A DNA stretch of 64,000 bases from Virgibacillus litoralis (GCF_017873675.1 NZ_JAGGKK010000018.1:1-64000); one strand, 5' to 3'; positions 26,446 through 35,255 are shown, counted from the first letter of the stretch. Numbers and translations are program-made. The notes: a model not told the origin generated them from the letters alone.

Positions 26446-26802
26446 CTAGCACTTCTCTGGTGAACCTTCCCGTTCTTTTGCTTTAAATGAAGATCCACAG
26501 CCACATGATACCATTGCGTTCGGATTATCGATGCTAAATCCGCCGCCCATCATGTTTTGCTTAAAATCTATCGTAGTTCCTTCTATAATAGGTATATCCT
26601 GCTTATAAATGACAACAGGAATGCCATTAATATCGTCAACCATATCCAGTTCCTCATTAACTTCATAATCAAAGCCTATTGAGTATGATAGCCCACTGCA
26701 TCCGCCACCTTTAATTCCAAATCGTAAACGGACACCCTCTTCTTCTTCCTTCATCATTTCTTTCACTTGAATTGCTGCTTGTTCTGTGACCGTAATAACC
26801 AT
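26446..26802 (-). CDS. yutM: A-type iron-sulfur carrier / HesB-IscA family protein (YutM)
   Basis: A 118-residue A-type Fe-S carrier. The three conserved cysteines are present in GGGCSGLSY (about residue 35) and in SCGCGSSF (two cysteines, about 99 and 101). An unusual C-terminal extension (KAKEREGSPEKC) ends with an additional cysteine. Such proteins receive clusters from the SUF scaffold, encoded at 45-50 kb in this window, and pass them to client enzymes. GAGGAGGGAATTAAG precedes the ATG. Confidence 0.9.
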   Translation of the reverse strand: MVITVTEQAAIQVKEMMKEEEEGVRLRFGIKGGGCSGLSYSIGFDYEVNEELDMVDDINGIPVVIYKQDIPIIEGTTIDFKQNMMGGGFSIDNPNAMVSCGCGSSFKAKEREGSPEKC

Positions 26803-26886
26803 CTTAATTCCCTCCTCATTAATTCAGACGGATTAATACAATATGTTACCTACCAGTATACAAACTACAAGGAAACTATTCAAATA

Positions 26887-27744
26887 TTATCTGTTAAAAA
26901 TATATGTTCCAGATGCGATTACATCTGCTCCGCCAGTCATCCAGACGGAACCATTATCATCCCATTTAATAACCAAATCGCCACCTGCCAGATGAACAAT
27001 AATGTCCTCGTTCCGCTGCACACTTCCATTTAAGATGGCAGCTACTACTGAGGAGCACGCACCCGTTCCGCATGCTTGTGTTACACCAGAACCACGTTCC
27101 CAAACCTGAAAATTAAGCTCTCTCGAAGAAATCACTTCAATAAACTCTACATTTACTCCCCCTGGAAAACGTTGGTCCTTCTCTATTATCGGTCCAAGTT
27201 CATAAAGTGGCGCTGTATCTATGGAGTCTACGAAAAATACTGCATGCGGATTCCCCATTGATACTGCGGTTATATCTAATGTTTCATCTCCAACAGTAAA
27301 TGGCTCAGCAACAACCTGAGGAGTATCTTCACCCACCATCGGAATCGCCTGCCGTCGTAATATTGGCTCACCCATATTAATCGTGACTTCCTGTACCAGA
27401 TCAGCTTTCACACTCACTTCGGCTTCAACTATATTAGCACGTGTTTCAATTTGAAATTTTTCACGCTGGATAATTCCATTCTCATATGCATACTTCGCTA
27501 CACAGCGCAATCCATTCCCACAGCTCTGTCCTTCTGAGCCATCCTTGTTAAAAATCCGCATGCCAACATCCGCAGCATCACTTGGCTGGATCAAAATCAT
27601 GCCATCCGATCCTATTCCTGTATAAATATCTGATACTCCTTGCGCTAAATCTGTCAGATGCTCTTCAGCAATATCGAACTTAAATAAATCAATATAAATA
27701 TAATTATTTCCTAATCCATGCATTTTCGTAAAAGGAATTTCCAT
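26887..27744 (-). CDS. dapF: Diaminopimelate epimerase
   Basis: A 285-residue cytoplasmic enzyme converting LL- to meso-diaminopimelate for lysine and peptidoglycan. The two catalytic cysteines are Cys75 in SCGNGLRC and Cys225 in ACGTGAC. FTKMHGLGNNYIY starts the first domain, and the two halves are the usual pseudo-symmetric repeats. I start at the ATG at 27744, giving the length of B. subtilis DapF; an in-frame start at 27789 would overlap yuzD. The other lysine-related element in the window is the L-box transporter at 38.7 kb, not linked. Confidence 0.94.
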   Translation of the reverse strand: MEIPFTKMHGLGNNYIYIDLFKFDIAEEHLTDLAQGVSDIYTGIGSDGMILIQPSDAADVGMRIFNKDGSEGQSCGNGLRCVAKYAYENGIIQREKFQIETRANIVEAEVSVKADLVQEVTINMGEPILRRQAIPMVGEDTPQVVAEPFTVGDETLDITAVSMGNPHAVFFVDSIDTAPLYELGPIIEKDQRFPGGVNVEFIEVISSRELNFQVWERGSGVTQACGTGACSSVVAAILNGSVQRNEDIIVHLAGGDLVIKWDDNGSVWMTGGADVIASGTYIFNR

Positions 27745-27766
27745 GTCAAAACAAACCTCATTCCAT

Positions 27767-28093
27767 TTATGGTTGAAGAACTGCCCCATTTTTATCTAAT
27801 TCACTATATATCGTCTTAAGTCTTGGAATACCTTCAGCAACCAATTCATCATTCACAAATACAATTGGATAAAATAAATCTTCTTCAAAAATTCGTTCAA
27901 CAAATCGCTGATGCTTCTCAACATTAGGAGGCTGATTTATGTCTATATATTCATATTCAATGACATCATCAATATACTTTCTCCCTATTGCAGCCTGCAG
28001 CCATTCATACGTGTCTATAGATCCAGGGGCTCCAACACAGCTTGCGCAAATCTGTTCTGCTCCGTAAACCGATATCAAGATACTTTTTCCCAT
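27767..28093 (-). CDS. yuzD: YuzD family (DUF1462) thioredoxin-fold protein
   Basis: A 108-residue protein with a thioredoxin-like start: ILISVYGAEQICASCVGAP (CxxC at about 16-19), then TYEWLQAAIGRKY, IDINQPP and the cis-proline-like segment EEDLFYPIVFVNDELVAEG. It matches B. subtilis YuzD in length and context. A redox or Fe-S related role is plausible because yutM and the NifU-like yutI flank this cluster, but no function is established. It lies just upstream of dapF on the same strand. Confidence 0.88.
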   Translation of the reverse strand: MGKSILISVYGAEQICASCVGAPGSIDTYEWLQAAIGRKYIDDVIEYEYIDINQPPNVEKHQRFVERIFEEDLFYPIVFVNDELVAEGIPRLKTIYSELDKNGAVLQP

Positions 28094-28243
28094 TGCGAAA
28101 CCTCCACATCTTAGTTACTTATATTTTACAAAATCTTTAATAAAAGATAAAATAAAAATATCTACTATACACAAATATAAATTTTTGGATAGATTTTTTT
28201 CCTAATCCGTTTTATAATGATATTAGAAAGGAGACGATAGATA

Positions 28244-28468
28244 ATGCAAGAGCAAGTACAGGAAGTTTTAAACAAATTACGCCCATTTTTACTACGTGAT
28301 GGTGGAGATGTGGAGCTAATTGATGTTGATAACGATGGCATTGTACTTCTTCGTCTTATGGGTGCTTGTGGTAACTGCCCAAGTTCTACAATCACGTTGA
28401 AAGCTGGAATTGAGCGTGCTTTAATGGCAGAGGTCCCAGGTGTTACAGAAATCGAACAAGTATTTTAA
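28244..28468 (+). CDS. yutI: NifU-like Fe-S scaffold/carrier (Nfu, YutI)
   Basis: A 74-residue Nfu-domain protein. The core [37 protein letters not shown] carries the CxxC that binds a cluster across a dimer. It is essential or nearly so in relatives because it delivers clusters to apo-proteins such as aconitase. AAAGGAGACGATAGATA precedes the ATG. It is divergent from yuzD and monocistronic. Confidence 0.93.
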   Translation: MQEQVQEVLNKLRPFLLRDGGDVELIDVDNDGIVLLRLMGACGNCPSSTITLKAGIERALMAEVPGVTEIEQVF

Positions 28469-28480
28469 ATATAACTTATT

Positions 28481-28510
28481 AAAAGCAGACTGAGGATAGT
28501 CTGCTTTTTT
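28481..28510. terminator. Bidirectional terminator between yutI and the dehydrogenase gene
   Basis: AAAAGCAGACT / AGTCTGCTTTT stem with T-runs on both strands. Confidence 0.85.
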
Positions 28511-29480
28511 ATGGATTTTTTACTGGTGTTATTGGGCTTTCTCCACTAAAAACAGCAAGAAGATTATCCATGCAAAGCTTTAGCATTTTAGTTCGCGTTT
28601 CTACACTTGCTGATCCGATGTGTGGTAAACAAACAACATTGTCCAGTTTCACAAGTGGATGATTTGCATCAATCGGTTCTTCCTCAAAGACATCCAGGCC
28701 GGCAGCATGAATCGTATTCTCATTTAGAGCATGATAAAGCGCCTTTTCATCTACTACTCCTCCACGTGACACATTGATAAAGATAGCAGATGTTTTCATT
28801 TTCTGGAAAGCGTCCTTGTTGAACAGCTTTTTTGTCTCTGTTGTTAAAGGAATAACCGAAACAACAAAATCCGCCTCACGAAGCAATTCATCAAAGCCCA
28901 TATAGGAAGCACCTAGATCTTTCTCAGCACCAGGCTTTCGTGAACGATTGTGGTACATAATCGGCATGCCAAATCCTTTTGCACGTCTGGCAATCGATTC
29001 ACCAATTCTTCCCATTCCAACAATCCCAACTTTTTTCCCATGGATATCAGAGCCTGCCAGTAAATATGGCGACCAATGATCCCACTTGCCTGCACGAATA
29101 TAATCATTTGCTTCTACAATCCTGCGTGCTGCAGCAGTTAATAATGAAAATGCTAAATCGGCAGTCGTTTCGGTTAACACATCAGGTGTATTTGTAACAA
29201 TAATATCCTTTTCCTGAGCCGCTTCTATATCAATGTTGTCATAACCCACAGCCATATTTGCAACAACTTTTAAGTGTGGTGCATTTTCTAATAATTCACG
29301 ATCAATATTTTCGGTAAGCAAGCATAATACACCATCAGCTTCCTTTACCACTTCTAAGAGCACATCTCTTGGTACTGGGGTTTCCTCTTCCTCCCACATA
29401 CGAAAGTCAAAGGAATCCTGGTAAGGCACTAAAATCTCATTCGGAATTTTCCGTGTTAAATAAATAATTGGCTTCTTCAT
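28509..29480 (-). CDS. D-2-hydroxyacid dehydrogenase (glyoxylate/hydroxypyruvate reductase type)
   Basis: A 323-residue NAD(P)-dependent enzyme. The Rossmann motif is KVGIVGMGRIGESIARRAKGFGM. The catalytic residues are Arg in FINVSRGGVVDE, Glu in the DVFEEEP segment and His in CLPHIGSAS. YvcT-like D-glycerate or 2-ketogluconate reductases are the closest group, reducing glyoxylate, hydroxypyruvate or 2-keto acids; the exact substrate cannot be read from sequence. It stands upstream of nothing on its strand and is followed by the shared terminator. AGGAGCGG precedes the ATG. It may be co-transcribed with yutH, 23 bases upstream. Confidence 0.88.
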   Translation of the reverse strand: MKKPIIYLTRKIPNEILVPYQDSFDFRMWEEEETPVPRDVLLEVVKEADGVLCLLTENIDRELLENAPHLKVVANMAVGYDNIDIEAAQEKDIIVTNTPDVLTETTADLAFSLLTAAARRIVEANDYIRAGKWDHWSPYLLAGSDIHGKKVGIVGMGRIGESIARRAKGFGMPIMYHNRSRKPGAEKDLGASYMGFDELLREADFVVSVIPLTTETKKLFNKDAFQKMKTSAIFINVSRGGVVDEKALYHALNENTIHAAGLDVFEEEPIDANHPLVKLDNVVCLPHIGSASVETRTKMLKLCMDNLLAVFSGESPITPVKNP

Positions 29481-29503
29481 AACTATCCGCTCCTATAACA
29501 AGC

Positions 29504-30475
29504 TTATAGCCAGTGTAACATAGGAATTTGTAATTCTTTACTATCAATACCTAAATGGGCAAAAAGTTTTCCTAACCGGTCCTCATATATAGACTGATGT
29601 TCAAGCATTTCATTCAACTCATCATAGCGTTGCTCATACTGCTGTTCGATAAAACCTCGTTCGATAATATCAAACAAATGGATCGGATATAGTAATCGTG
29701 CGTACAATAGGCGCCAGCTAAAAATAGAGAGTGTCCGTACCTGTTTATATTCATCCAGGAAGACTTTAATTTCGTTCATTGGATCTTCATGCTTCAATAA
29801 TTTAAACCTAATATATTCTGCTAAATCTCGAATAGGGTGATCATATACAAGGTCTGTCGTCCATATTGTTGATTTCCCGAGCTCTCCTTGGTACCTTCTG
29901 AAGGCAATAGTACCTTGATCGACCTCATGAAACCGTGATTCATACTCGCTTTCCTGCATATACTGAATTGCATTTTCACTTATTCCAATTATATAAGGTA
30001 AAACATCTATTAATAGTCTATAATATGCATTGGGATATTCAGCAGAATCCACCTCAATCTGCTTTTCAAAAGCGGTTAACTTATCAATCCATAATTGTTT
30101 CCATTGTCCATAGCTTGAAATTGCCTGTGGCTCGTATTGATACCGTGAACCAGTTTGGTGAAAATGAGCTAGAGATGCTCCATGTACTTCACTGCTGTCA
30201 AAAGGTTTATCTTCCAATTGAAATACCATGTGATTTTTATTGTTGTATTCGGTGTACCAGTCACCCTTTCTATTTGGCACTGGAATAGCAGTTTGGGTAT
30301 AATTATTCTCATATAGATAATAAGCAAGTGCTGCCTGCTCCATATGTATAATTTCCCTCTGATCAGCAGAAATGGTAAAATAAACTATGTTATTGTGTTT
30401 TAGTCCTTCTACCCCATTCCAAACGGTTCTTTCATTTGCTTGTATCCCGTAATATGTTGCGAGTAAATCCCTCAT
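29504..30475 (-). CDS. yutH: Spore coat protein of the CotS/YutH kinase-like family
   Basis: A 323-residue protein of the spore-coat kinase-like (CotS) superfamily. The N-terminal beta lobe (AALAYYLYENNY ... NHMVFQLEDKPF) and C-terminal helical lobe (DLAEYIRFKLLKHEDPMNEIKVFLDEY, FSWRLLYARLLYP) are seen, but a complete phosphotransferase catalytic set is not. B. subtilis YutH is a spore coat protein. The gene is divergent from pgpA, as in relatives, and precedes the dehydrogenase gene. Expression in the mother cell under sigma-E is expected from the family, not shown by sequence. Confidence 0.85.
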   Translation of the reverse strand: MRDLLATYYGIQANERTVWNGVEGLKHNNIVYFTISADQREIIHMEQAALAYYLYENNYTQTAIPVPNRKGDWYTEYNNKNHMVFQLEDKPFDSSEVHGASLAHFHQTGSRYQYEPQAISSYGQWKQLWIDKLTAFEKQIEVDSAEYPNAYYRLLIDVLPYIIGISENAIQYMQESEYESRFHEVDQGTIAFRRYQGELGKSTIWTTDLVYDHPIRDLAEYIRFKLLKHEDPMNEIKVFLDEYKQVRTLSIFSWRLLYARLLYPIHLFDIIERGFIEQQYEQRYDELNEMLEHQSIYEDRLGKLFAHLGIDSKELQIPMLHWL

Positions 30476-30562
30476 GTTTGGTCTCCCCTTTCATGACTAT
30501 TATTAGTGTATGTTTAAAAAAGAAATATCTTAACAATTTTCCAGAAGAAAAGGTGATATTAA

Positions 30563-31075
30563 ATGGATGAAAATACGAATCAGAGTGAATTGGAACAAAA
30601 AGCAAGAGAATGGCTAACAGAACGTGGTGTTACATTAGAAGATATTGCCGAGCTAGTGTATTACCTGCAATCAAAATATCATGATGAATTGAGCATGGAT
30701 GATTGTTTGCATAATGTGGATCGTGTATTAACAAAAAGAGAAGTGCAGAATGCTGTTTTAACAGGAATACAACTGGATAAGCTTGCTGAACAGAATATGC
30801 TTGCACAGCCACTTCAAACAACAATTGAAACCGATGAAAGCTTATATGGAATCGATGAGATTGTGGCATTTTCCATTGTTAACGTATATGGTTCCATTGG
30901 CTTTACGAATTATGGATACATTGATAAGCAAAAACCAGGCATTTTAAAACGATTGAATGATAAATCGACAGGAGAATGTCATACATTTTTAGATGATATC
31001 GTAGGGGCAATTGCTGCAGCAGCATCAAGTCGCCTAGCTCATGCCACTGGTGATGACCAGCTTATTGATGATTAA
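30563..31075 (+). CDS. yutG: Phosphatidylglycerophosphatase A-like protein (YutG)
   Basis: A 170-residue protein of the PgpA family: the region ARLTERGVTLEDIAELVYYLQ, EIVAFSIVNVYGSIGFTNYGYIDK and FLDDIVGAIAAAASSRLAHA match the Bacillus YutG version, which has fewer hydrophobic stretches than E. coli PgpA. The expected reaction is dephosphorylation of phosphatidylglycerophosphate in lipid synthesis. AAAAGGTGATATTAA precedes the ATG. Confidence 0.85.
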   Translation: MDENTNQSELEQKAREWLTERGVTLEDIAELVYYLQSKYHDELSMDDCLHNVDRVLTKREVQNAVLTGIQLDKLAEQNMLAQPLQTTIETDESLYGIDEIVAFSIVNVYGSIGFTNYGYIDKQKPGILKRLNDKSTGECHTFLDDIVGAIAAAASSRLAHATGDDQLIDD

Positions 31076-31082
31076 CGAAGGA

Positions 31083-31104
31083 AAGCCCAGCGTTTGCTGG
31101 GCTT
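31083..31104. terminator. Hairpin terminator between yutG and yutF
   Basis: AAGCCCAGC / GCTGGGCTT stem with a four-base loop; T-runs are weak on both sides. Confidence 0.6.
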
Positions 31105-31111
31105 CTATCTG

Positions 31112-31882
31112 TTATAAGTGGTGAATCCATTCGGCTAAATTATGTACATAATAGGTTGGCTTTTTCACTAGCAGTGGATAATCTTTATATGGTGTTACAC
31201 CTGTAAATACCATTAATGTGTCCATACCAGCATTAATACCAGCGAGAATATCGGTATGATAGTTATCACCAACCATAAGTGTTTCGTCTTTAGAAAAGCC
31301 AAGTGTCCTTAATGCCTGTTCCATGATAATCTCTTCAGGTTTTCCAACAAAGATTGGTTCTTTACCAGTACTAACAGTCACAACTGATGTTAGAGCCCCA
31401 TTTCCTGGTTCAAGTCCTCTTTCAGTAGGAATTGCTACATCACTATTTGTCGAAATAAACGTAGCACCTCCACGAACTGCAATACATGCTTTAGACAGCT
31501 TGTCATAGTTAATTTCATGATCAATCCCGATAACGACAAAATCACAATCCTTATCTGTAACAATATGACCTTCTTGCTGTAAAGCATCATAAAGTCCTTC
31601 TTCACCAATTACGAAACAGCGCGCATTATGCTTTTTTTCCTTAATAAATTTCGCTGTAGCCATACTCGATGTAAAAACGTGTTCAGGAGTTGAAGGGATA
31701 TCCATACTTTGTAATTTATCGGATATTTGCTCTTGCGTCCTGGAGGAATTATTCGTCAAAAATAAATACGGAATACCAAATTGATCAAGCTTGGAAACAA
31801 ATTCAGCTGCTTCGTCAATCCGTTCATTTCCCCGATACATCGTACCATCCAAATCGATTAAATACCCTTTGTATTTCTTCAT
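31112..31882 (-). CDS. yutF: HAD-superfamily phosphatase, NagD/YutF type
   Basis: A 256-residue HAD hydrolase. Motif I is YLIDLDGTMYRG (nucleophile Asp11 region), motif II FLTNNSSRT, motif III Lys in FVGKPEEIIMEQAL, motif IV LMVGDNYHTDILAG. The cap is the C2 type found in NagD-like nucleotide and sugar phosphatases. Substrate not known; the family includes promiscuous 5'-nucleotidases. It ends 18 bases after the yutE gene on the same strand, so both likely form one operon. Confidence 0.9.
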   Translation of the reverse strand: MKKYKGYLIDLDGTMYRGNERIDEAAEFVSKLDQFGIPYLFLTNNSSRTQEQISDKLQSMDIPSTPEHVFTSSMATAKFIKEKKHNARCFVIGEEGLYDALQQEGHIVTDKDCDFVVIGIDHEINYDKLSKACIAVRGGATFISTNSDVAIPTERGLEPGNGALTSVVTVSTGKEPIFVGKPEEIIMEQALRTLGFSKDETLMVGDNYHTDILAGINAGMDTLMVFTGVTPYKDYPLLVKKPTYYVHNLAEWIHHL

Positions 31883-31901
31883 TTATCTAAATCCCTCTTT
31901 A

Positions 31902-32339
31902 CTATTCTTTTGCAAATGCATTTGCGACGCCTAACTCATTATCCAAGTAACTTCTAATGTGAGAACTGAACTGATTTAACTTGTCCTTGTTTTCCTGAAT
32001 TGTTCGATCCAATAACGCATGATCTACTTTAATATAATCTTTCACCAACGTTTTCCGCAGTAAAATAAGCTCCTTATAACATGACTGTTCACTTTCTGGA
32101 ATTACCTTTTCATCAACCAAAATATCGATGATGTCTTCATAACTTCCCGGATCACGCATAATAAACCCATCAATCATCATATTTCCAACATCAAGTATCG
32201 ATTCAATTACCATATGTACAGTACGTTCCAAGTATAACTTTTCCATAAACGTTTCATACTTATGGCGGGAAACTTCTTTAAGTAATTTTTCCATATATAT
32301 AAGTGTTTCTTCAATTTTTTTCCGTTCAACAAAATACAT
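31902..32339 (-). CDS. yutE: DUF86 / HepT-like protein (YutE)
   Basis: A 145-residue helical protein of the DUF86 family: KKIEETLIYMEKLLKEV ... HMVIESILDVGNMMIDGFIMRDP and YIKVDHALLDRTIQENK. HepT toxins carry an RX4-6HXY motif and pair with a MntA antitoxin; no antitoxin lies alongside and a clear HxY motif is not obvious here, so I call it only a family member. ATG 32339 follows GGAGGGTGAAATC; 11 more in-frame codons upstream are ignored. B. subtilis YutE is 144 residues. Confidence 0.82.
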   Translation of the reverse strand: MYFVERKKIEETLIYMEKLLKEVSRHKYETFMEKLYLERTVHMVIESILDVGNMMIDGFIMRDPGSYEDIIDILVDEKVIPESEQSCYKELILLRKTLVKDYIKVDHALLDRTIQENKDKLNQFSSHIRSYLDNELGVANAFAKE

Positions 32340-32418
32340 GATTTCACCCTCCCAAAATACTGCTAAGTACAACTATACCATATTTAAAATGATTGAATAA
32401 CCAAAACATGATATAGTA

Positions 32419-32515
32419 TTAGTAAACTTGGGACCCGCCAAGCAACCTTAATGGTGAGTGCCTTTGTTGTACTAATGCAGTAAGAAAGTATTTAACACTT
32501 TCTTAACTGCGAAAA
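32419..32515 (+). repeat. Dispersed palindromic repeat, copy A
   Basis: Starts TTAGTAAACTTGG and ends CTTTCTTAACTGC. The right-hand hairpin is GCAGTAAGAAAG / CTTTCTTAACTGC (one bulge). The left hairpin is diverged (GGGACC...GAGTGCC). It sits in the presumed 5' leader of the DUF3055-like gene, unlike the other copies, which are between minus-strand genes. Confidence 0.7.
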
Positions 32516-32544
32516 AACACAAAAATTGTCCGAGGTGAAATAAC

Positions 32545-32814
32545 ATGGGAGATAAGTTTGATTACCTGAAAGATGAAACAGTAACAAAAGAGGTTCGTTA
32601 TATAAGCTTTATGGGCAAATTACAACGCTATGACTTTGCCTTCATGCAACATGAAGAGAACCCAAAGAAACGTATCGTCATATATTTACAGAAAAACCGG
32701 TTTGCAGTACTGGGAAAAGATGACCTTTACAAAAAGGGTGAAATCGAGCATATTTTTCATGAGACTCAAATGGAAGCAGATGAGATTCGGGAGTTTTTGG
32801 AAGGCATTCTTTGA
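32545..32814 (+). CDS. DUF3055/SAV0927-like small protein
   Basis: An 89-residue soluble protein. The pattern (DETVTKEVRYISFMGKLQRYDFAFMQHEE ... IVIYLQKNRFAVLGKDDL) fits a small conserved Bacillales family that I recall as DUF3055/SAV0927; that assignment is tentative. No catalytic motif is visible. CGAGGTGAAATAAC precedes the ATG. A palindromic repeat copy ends 30 bases upstream of the start and would be in the leader RNA. Confidence 0.65.
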   Translation: MGDKFDYLKDETVTKEVRYISFMGKLQRYDFAFMQHEENPKKRIVIYLQKNRFAVLGKDDLYKKGEIEHIFHETQMEADEIREFLEGIL

Positions 32815-32927
32815 TCGTAAGTCTCACCAAAAGTCATTTTCATGATCTGGAATCTATATATTGGATAATATTGTTATGTTAATTCTCTTTTATTTTGCAG
32901 ATGTTAAAAGAGAAGGGATGATGCTGT

Positions 32928-33209
32928 ATGGGTAAAAAGGATAAAAAGAAATTCAGTAATTTTTCAAATGTAAATAATCAGAACAATTTAATACCCGAGG
33001 AGTTTCCAGAAGGACCTTTTGGATCTGCTATTAATGATGAAGAACCAGTTTTTAGCAAGTCGACACCCTGGGAAGATGGTCAACGACGTCAGAGTGCGTT
33101 TGTTTACCCTGATAAAGATCGCCATGAAGATTTGCCGAGACAAGCGTCAGGTGCGCATCCTATTCATGATGAACCTGGCGATGTTCACCCAGAAGAAGAA
33201 AAGCAGTAG
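32928..33209 (+). CDS. Conserved small hydrophilic cytosolic protein
   Basis: A 93-residue, highly charged and probably disordered protein. Recognisable conserved pieces are IPEEFPEGPFGSAIN, KSTPWEDGQRRQSAF and EDLPRQASGAHPIHDEPG, which recur in a Bacillus family without known function. There is no membrane segment and no cysteine. AGAAGGGATGATGCTGT precedes the ATG. A terminator stem begins inside its final codons. Confidence 0.7.
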   Translation: MGKKDKKKFSNFSNVNNQNNLIPEEFPEGPFGSAINDEEPVFSKSTPWEDGQRRQSAFVYPDKDRHEDLPRQASGAHPIHDEPGDVHPEEEKQ

Positions 33210-33236
33210 TTCTCTTTTGAACTACTGCTTTTCTTA
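33197..33236. terminator. Bidirectional terminator between the small cytosolic protein gene and yutD
   Basis: AAGAAAAGCAGTAGTT / AACTACTGCTTTTCTT stem, 15-16 base pairs. Confidence 0.88.
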
Positions 33237-33506
33237 ATCAATTTTTTTTATAATAAAATAGGCGCAGCCAAAATTACAATACTCGTACAAATAGTCATCT
33301 AATGTACTTATTTTTGTATCAAATGCTGCTTTTGAGTTTTGATCATCATAAAAGCCCTTAAGCCGAAGCTGCTCATATCCCCAATCCCCTACAATAAAGT
33401 CGTACTTTGACAATATGTCCGAGAATCGTTCATTAAATTTTTCTTCTTGGAAAGCATCTTTTATATTTTCTATAATTTCGTATTTTTTCCCTTGAATTTC
33501 AATCAA
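33234..33506 (-). CDS. yutD: YutD family protein (DUF1027)
   Basis: A 90-residue protein with the DUF1027 signature: SDILSKYDFIVGDWGYEQLRLKGFYDD and TKISTLDDYLYEYCNFGCAYFIIKK. The CxxxC near the C-terminus is conserved in the family. Function unknown. It is convergent with the upstream small gene and divergent from yutC, keeping the B. subtilis yutD-yutC order. Confidence 0.88.
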   Translation of the reverse strand: MIEIQGKKYEIIENIKDAFQEEKFNERFSDILSKYDFIVGDWGYEQLRLKGFYDDQNSKAAFDTKISTLDDYLYEYCNFGCAYFIIKKID

Positions 33507-33646
33507 TTAAGTCACCCCACTTGTGCTGACTATAGTTTATCACATCAAAGCAAGTAACAACCACCAATTTTCACAATAAATTAGTGAATGATTTCATCAT
33601 AATACAACAAACTAAGGTCATGTGAAATTACTTTAGGAGGAAAATT

Positions 33647-34204
33647 ATGAACAAGAAACTTTTTCTATCTTTATTAATTGTAACTGTCACATTTGCAGGT
33701 TGTGCAAATACAGACAATGCAACAGATAATGAACAACAGCAAATAGTGGATGAACTTGATCCTTCTCAGGAAAACCAACCAGACAACCCTGCCGGCGATA
33801 ACAAATTAGGTTATGTACGATACACGAAAGATCAATTGAACAATGATCCTGAAAAAAATAATTCCGTCACCATCGATCGAACAAAGATGGCCAATATGAT
33901 TACCCGGATCATATTGCGTAATGATGGATTTGAAGAAGTCGCTACTCTAGTCACTGATGAAGAAGTTCTTATCGCGTATTCTAAAAATGAGGAAATGGAT
34001 TCAACCAAAGCTGCAGATATGGCTAAGAAGTCAGCTGTTTCTGCAATGCCTGGGTACTTCAAGGTTTATGTATCTGATAATGAGTTGCTGATGCAGGATA
34101 TTCAAAGTCTCCATAATTCAAGTATTCAAAATAATAATTATGACAATACGATCAACCAGATTATTAAAGAGATGAACAAGTCATCACAAGGAATGGAAGA
34201 ATAA
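33647..34204 (+). CDS. yutC: YhcN/YlaJ family sporulation lipoprotein (YutC)
   Basis: A 185-residue exported lipoprotein: signal with lipobox VTFAGC, an acidic/Gln-rich linker, and the YhcN/YlaJ domain (IDRTKMANMITRIILRNDGFEEVATLVTDEEVLIAY ... AMPGYFKVYVSDNELLMQDIQSL). Members are spore inner-membrane or coat-associated lipoproteins made in the forespore. AGGAGGAAAATT precedes the ATG. yunA follows by 36 bases; in B. subtilis lipA lies between these two genes, but not here. Confidence 0.85.
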   Translation: MNKKLFLSLLIVTVTFAGCANTDNATDNEQQQIVDELDPSQENQPDNPAGDNKLGYVRYTKDQLNNDPEKNNSVTIDRTKMANMITRIILRNDGFEEVATLVTDEEVLIAYSKNEEMDSTKAADMAKKSAVSAMPGYFKVYVSDNELLMQDIQSLHNSSIQNNNYDNTINQIIKEMNKSSQGMEE

Positions 34205-34240
34205 AGAAGAAAATATAGCTATTAAGGAGGTGAAACGTCT

Positions 34241-35212
34241 ATGTCAATAAAGATTTATACGTTTTTAGTGCCAATACTATTTATTGGATTATTATACTGT
34301 GGAGGGCAAGAGGTATTAGCAGAAGAACAGTTATATGACGAGCGTATGGCATTATACAAAAAAACCGAGGCATTGACGCAAATCCCCTGGTATTATATAG
34401 CTGCAATTGATCAGTATGAACGAAACAGTAAAAAAGATGATTCAAATGAGAAGGTAATATCAATCTCAATTCCGGATGAACTCTGGTATGGTCTTGGAAA
34501 TAGTTCCTTGATTAAGGATGAAGATATTATACAATTTTTTCACGGAGATGGAAAAGACGGAAATGGTGATAATAAAGCTGATCCAAAACAGTCTGAAGAC
34601 GTTCTGTTTACAATGGCTAATATAATTTTGGAATACGGACCAGCTAAAGATGAGGTGAAAATTGCTCTTTGGAATTACTATAAACGAGACCTTACTGTTA
34701 AAACCATCATGAATACAGCTAAAGTGTTTCGAAAATTCAAGAGTATTAACCTGACAGATCGTGATTTTCCTGTTTCATTAAACCATAACTACAGTTACCG
34801 AAGTACATGGGGAAACAGACGAGGTTTTGGTGGTTTAAGAATCCACGAAGGCACTGATATTTTTGCCGGGTACGGAACCCCTGTTAAATCCACAACATAC
34901 GGAGTTGTCGAATTAAAAGGATGGAATCTATATGGTGGATGGAGAATCGGGATTCGTGATATTTATAATATTTATCACTACTATGGCCATTTAAGCGGGT
35001 ATGAAGATGATATTAAAGTGGGACAGGTAGTGCAACCTGGAGATGTACTTGGTAGTGTTGGATCTACTGGATATGGTCCACCCGGAACTTCAGGTAAATT
35101 CCCACCACATTTACATTATGGAATGTATAAAGACAACGGACATAGCGAATTTTCATTTGATCCATTTCCTTATTTGCGTAAATGGGAAAAAATGGCGAAA
35201 GATAAGAGCTAA
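34241..35212 (+). CDS. yunA: M23 family metalloendopeptidase (YunA)
   Basis: A 323-residue exported protein with an N-terminal signal (YTFLVPILFIGLLYCGGQEVLA). The C-terminal LytM/M23 domain has the zinc motif GGLRIHEGTDIFAGYGTPV and the HLHYGMY segment. The middle region (YKKTEALTQIPWYYIAAIDQYE) resembles a lytic-transglycosylase-like fold. It would cleave peptide cross-links in peptidoglycan, probably in spore or cell-wall turnover. AAGGAGGTGAAACGTCT precedes the ATG. It is likely co-transcribed with yutC. Confidence 0.9.
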   Translation: MSIKIYTFLVPILFIGLLYCGGQEVLAEEQLYDERMALYKKTEALTQIPWYYIAAIDQYERNSKKDDSNEKVISISIPDELWYGLGNSSLIKDEDIIQFFHGDGKDGNGDNKADPKQSEDVLFTMANIILEYGPAKDEVKIALWNYYKRDLTVKTIMNTAKVFRKFKSINLTDRDFPVSLNHNYSYRSTWGNRRGFGGLRIHEGTDIFAGYGTPVKSTTYGVVELKGWNLYGGWRIGIRDIYNIYHYYGHLSGYEDDIKVGQVVQPGDVLGSVGSTGYGPPGTSGKFPPHLHYGMYKDNGHSEFSFDPFPYLRKWEKMAKDKS

Positions 35213-35223
35213 CAGAAACAAAT

Positions 35224-35255
35224 AAGAGCCTCTACCAAATACGGTAAAGGCTCTT
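35224..35255. terminator. Terminator between yunA and the transporter operon
   Basis: AAGAGCCT-TACC / GGTA-AGGCTCTT stem; convergent genes on both sides. Confidence 0.7.

Noticed and set aside
31902-32339. YutE as a HepT toxin of a MntA/HepT toxin-antitoxin pair
   Set aside because: No nucleotidyltransferase antitoxin gene lies alongside and the catalytic HxY motif is not clear, so only family membership is claimed.
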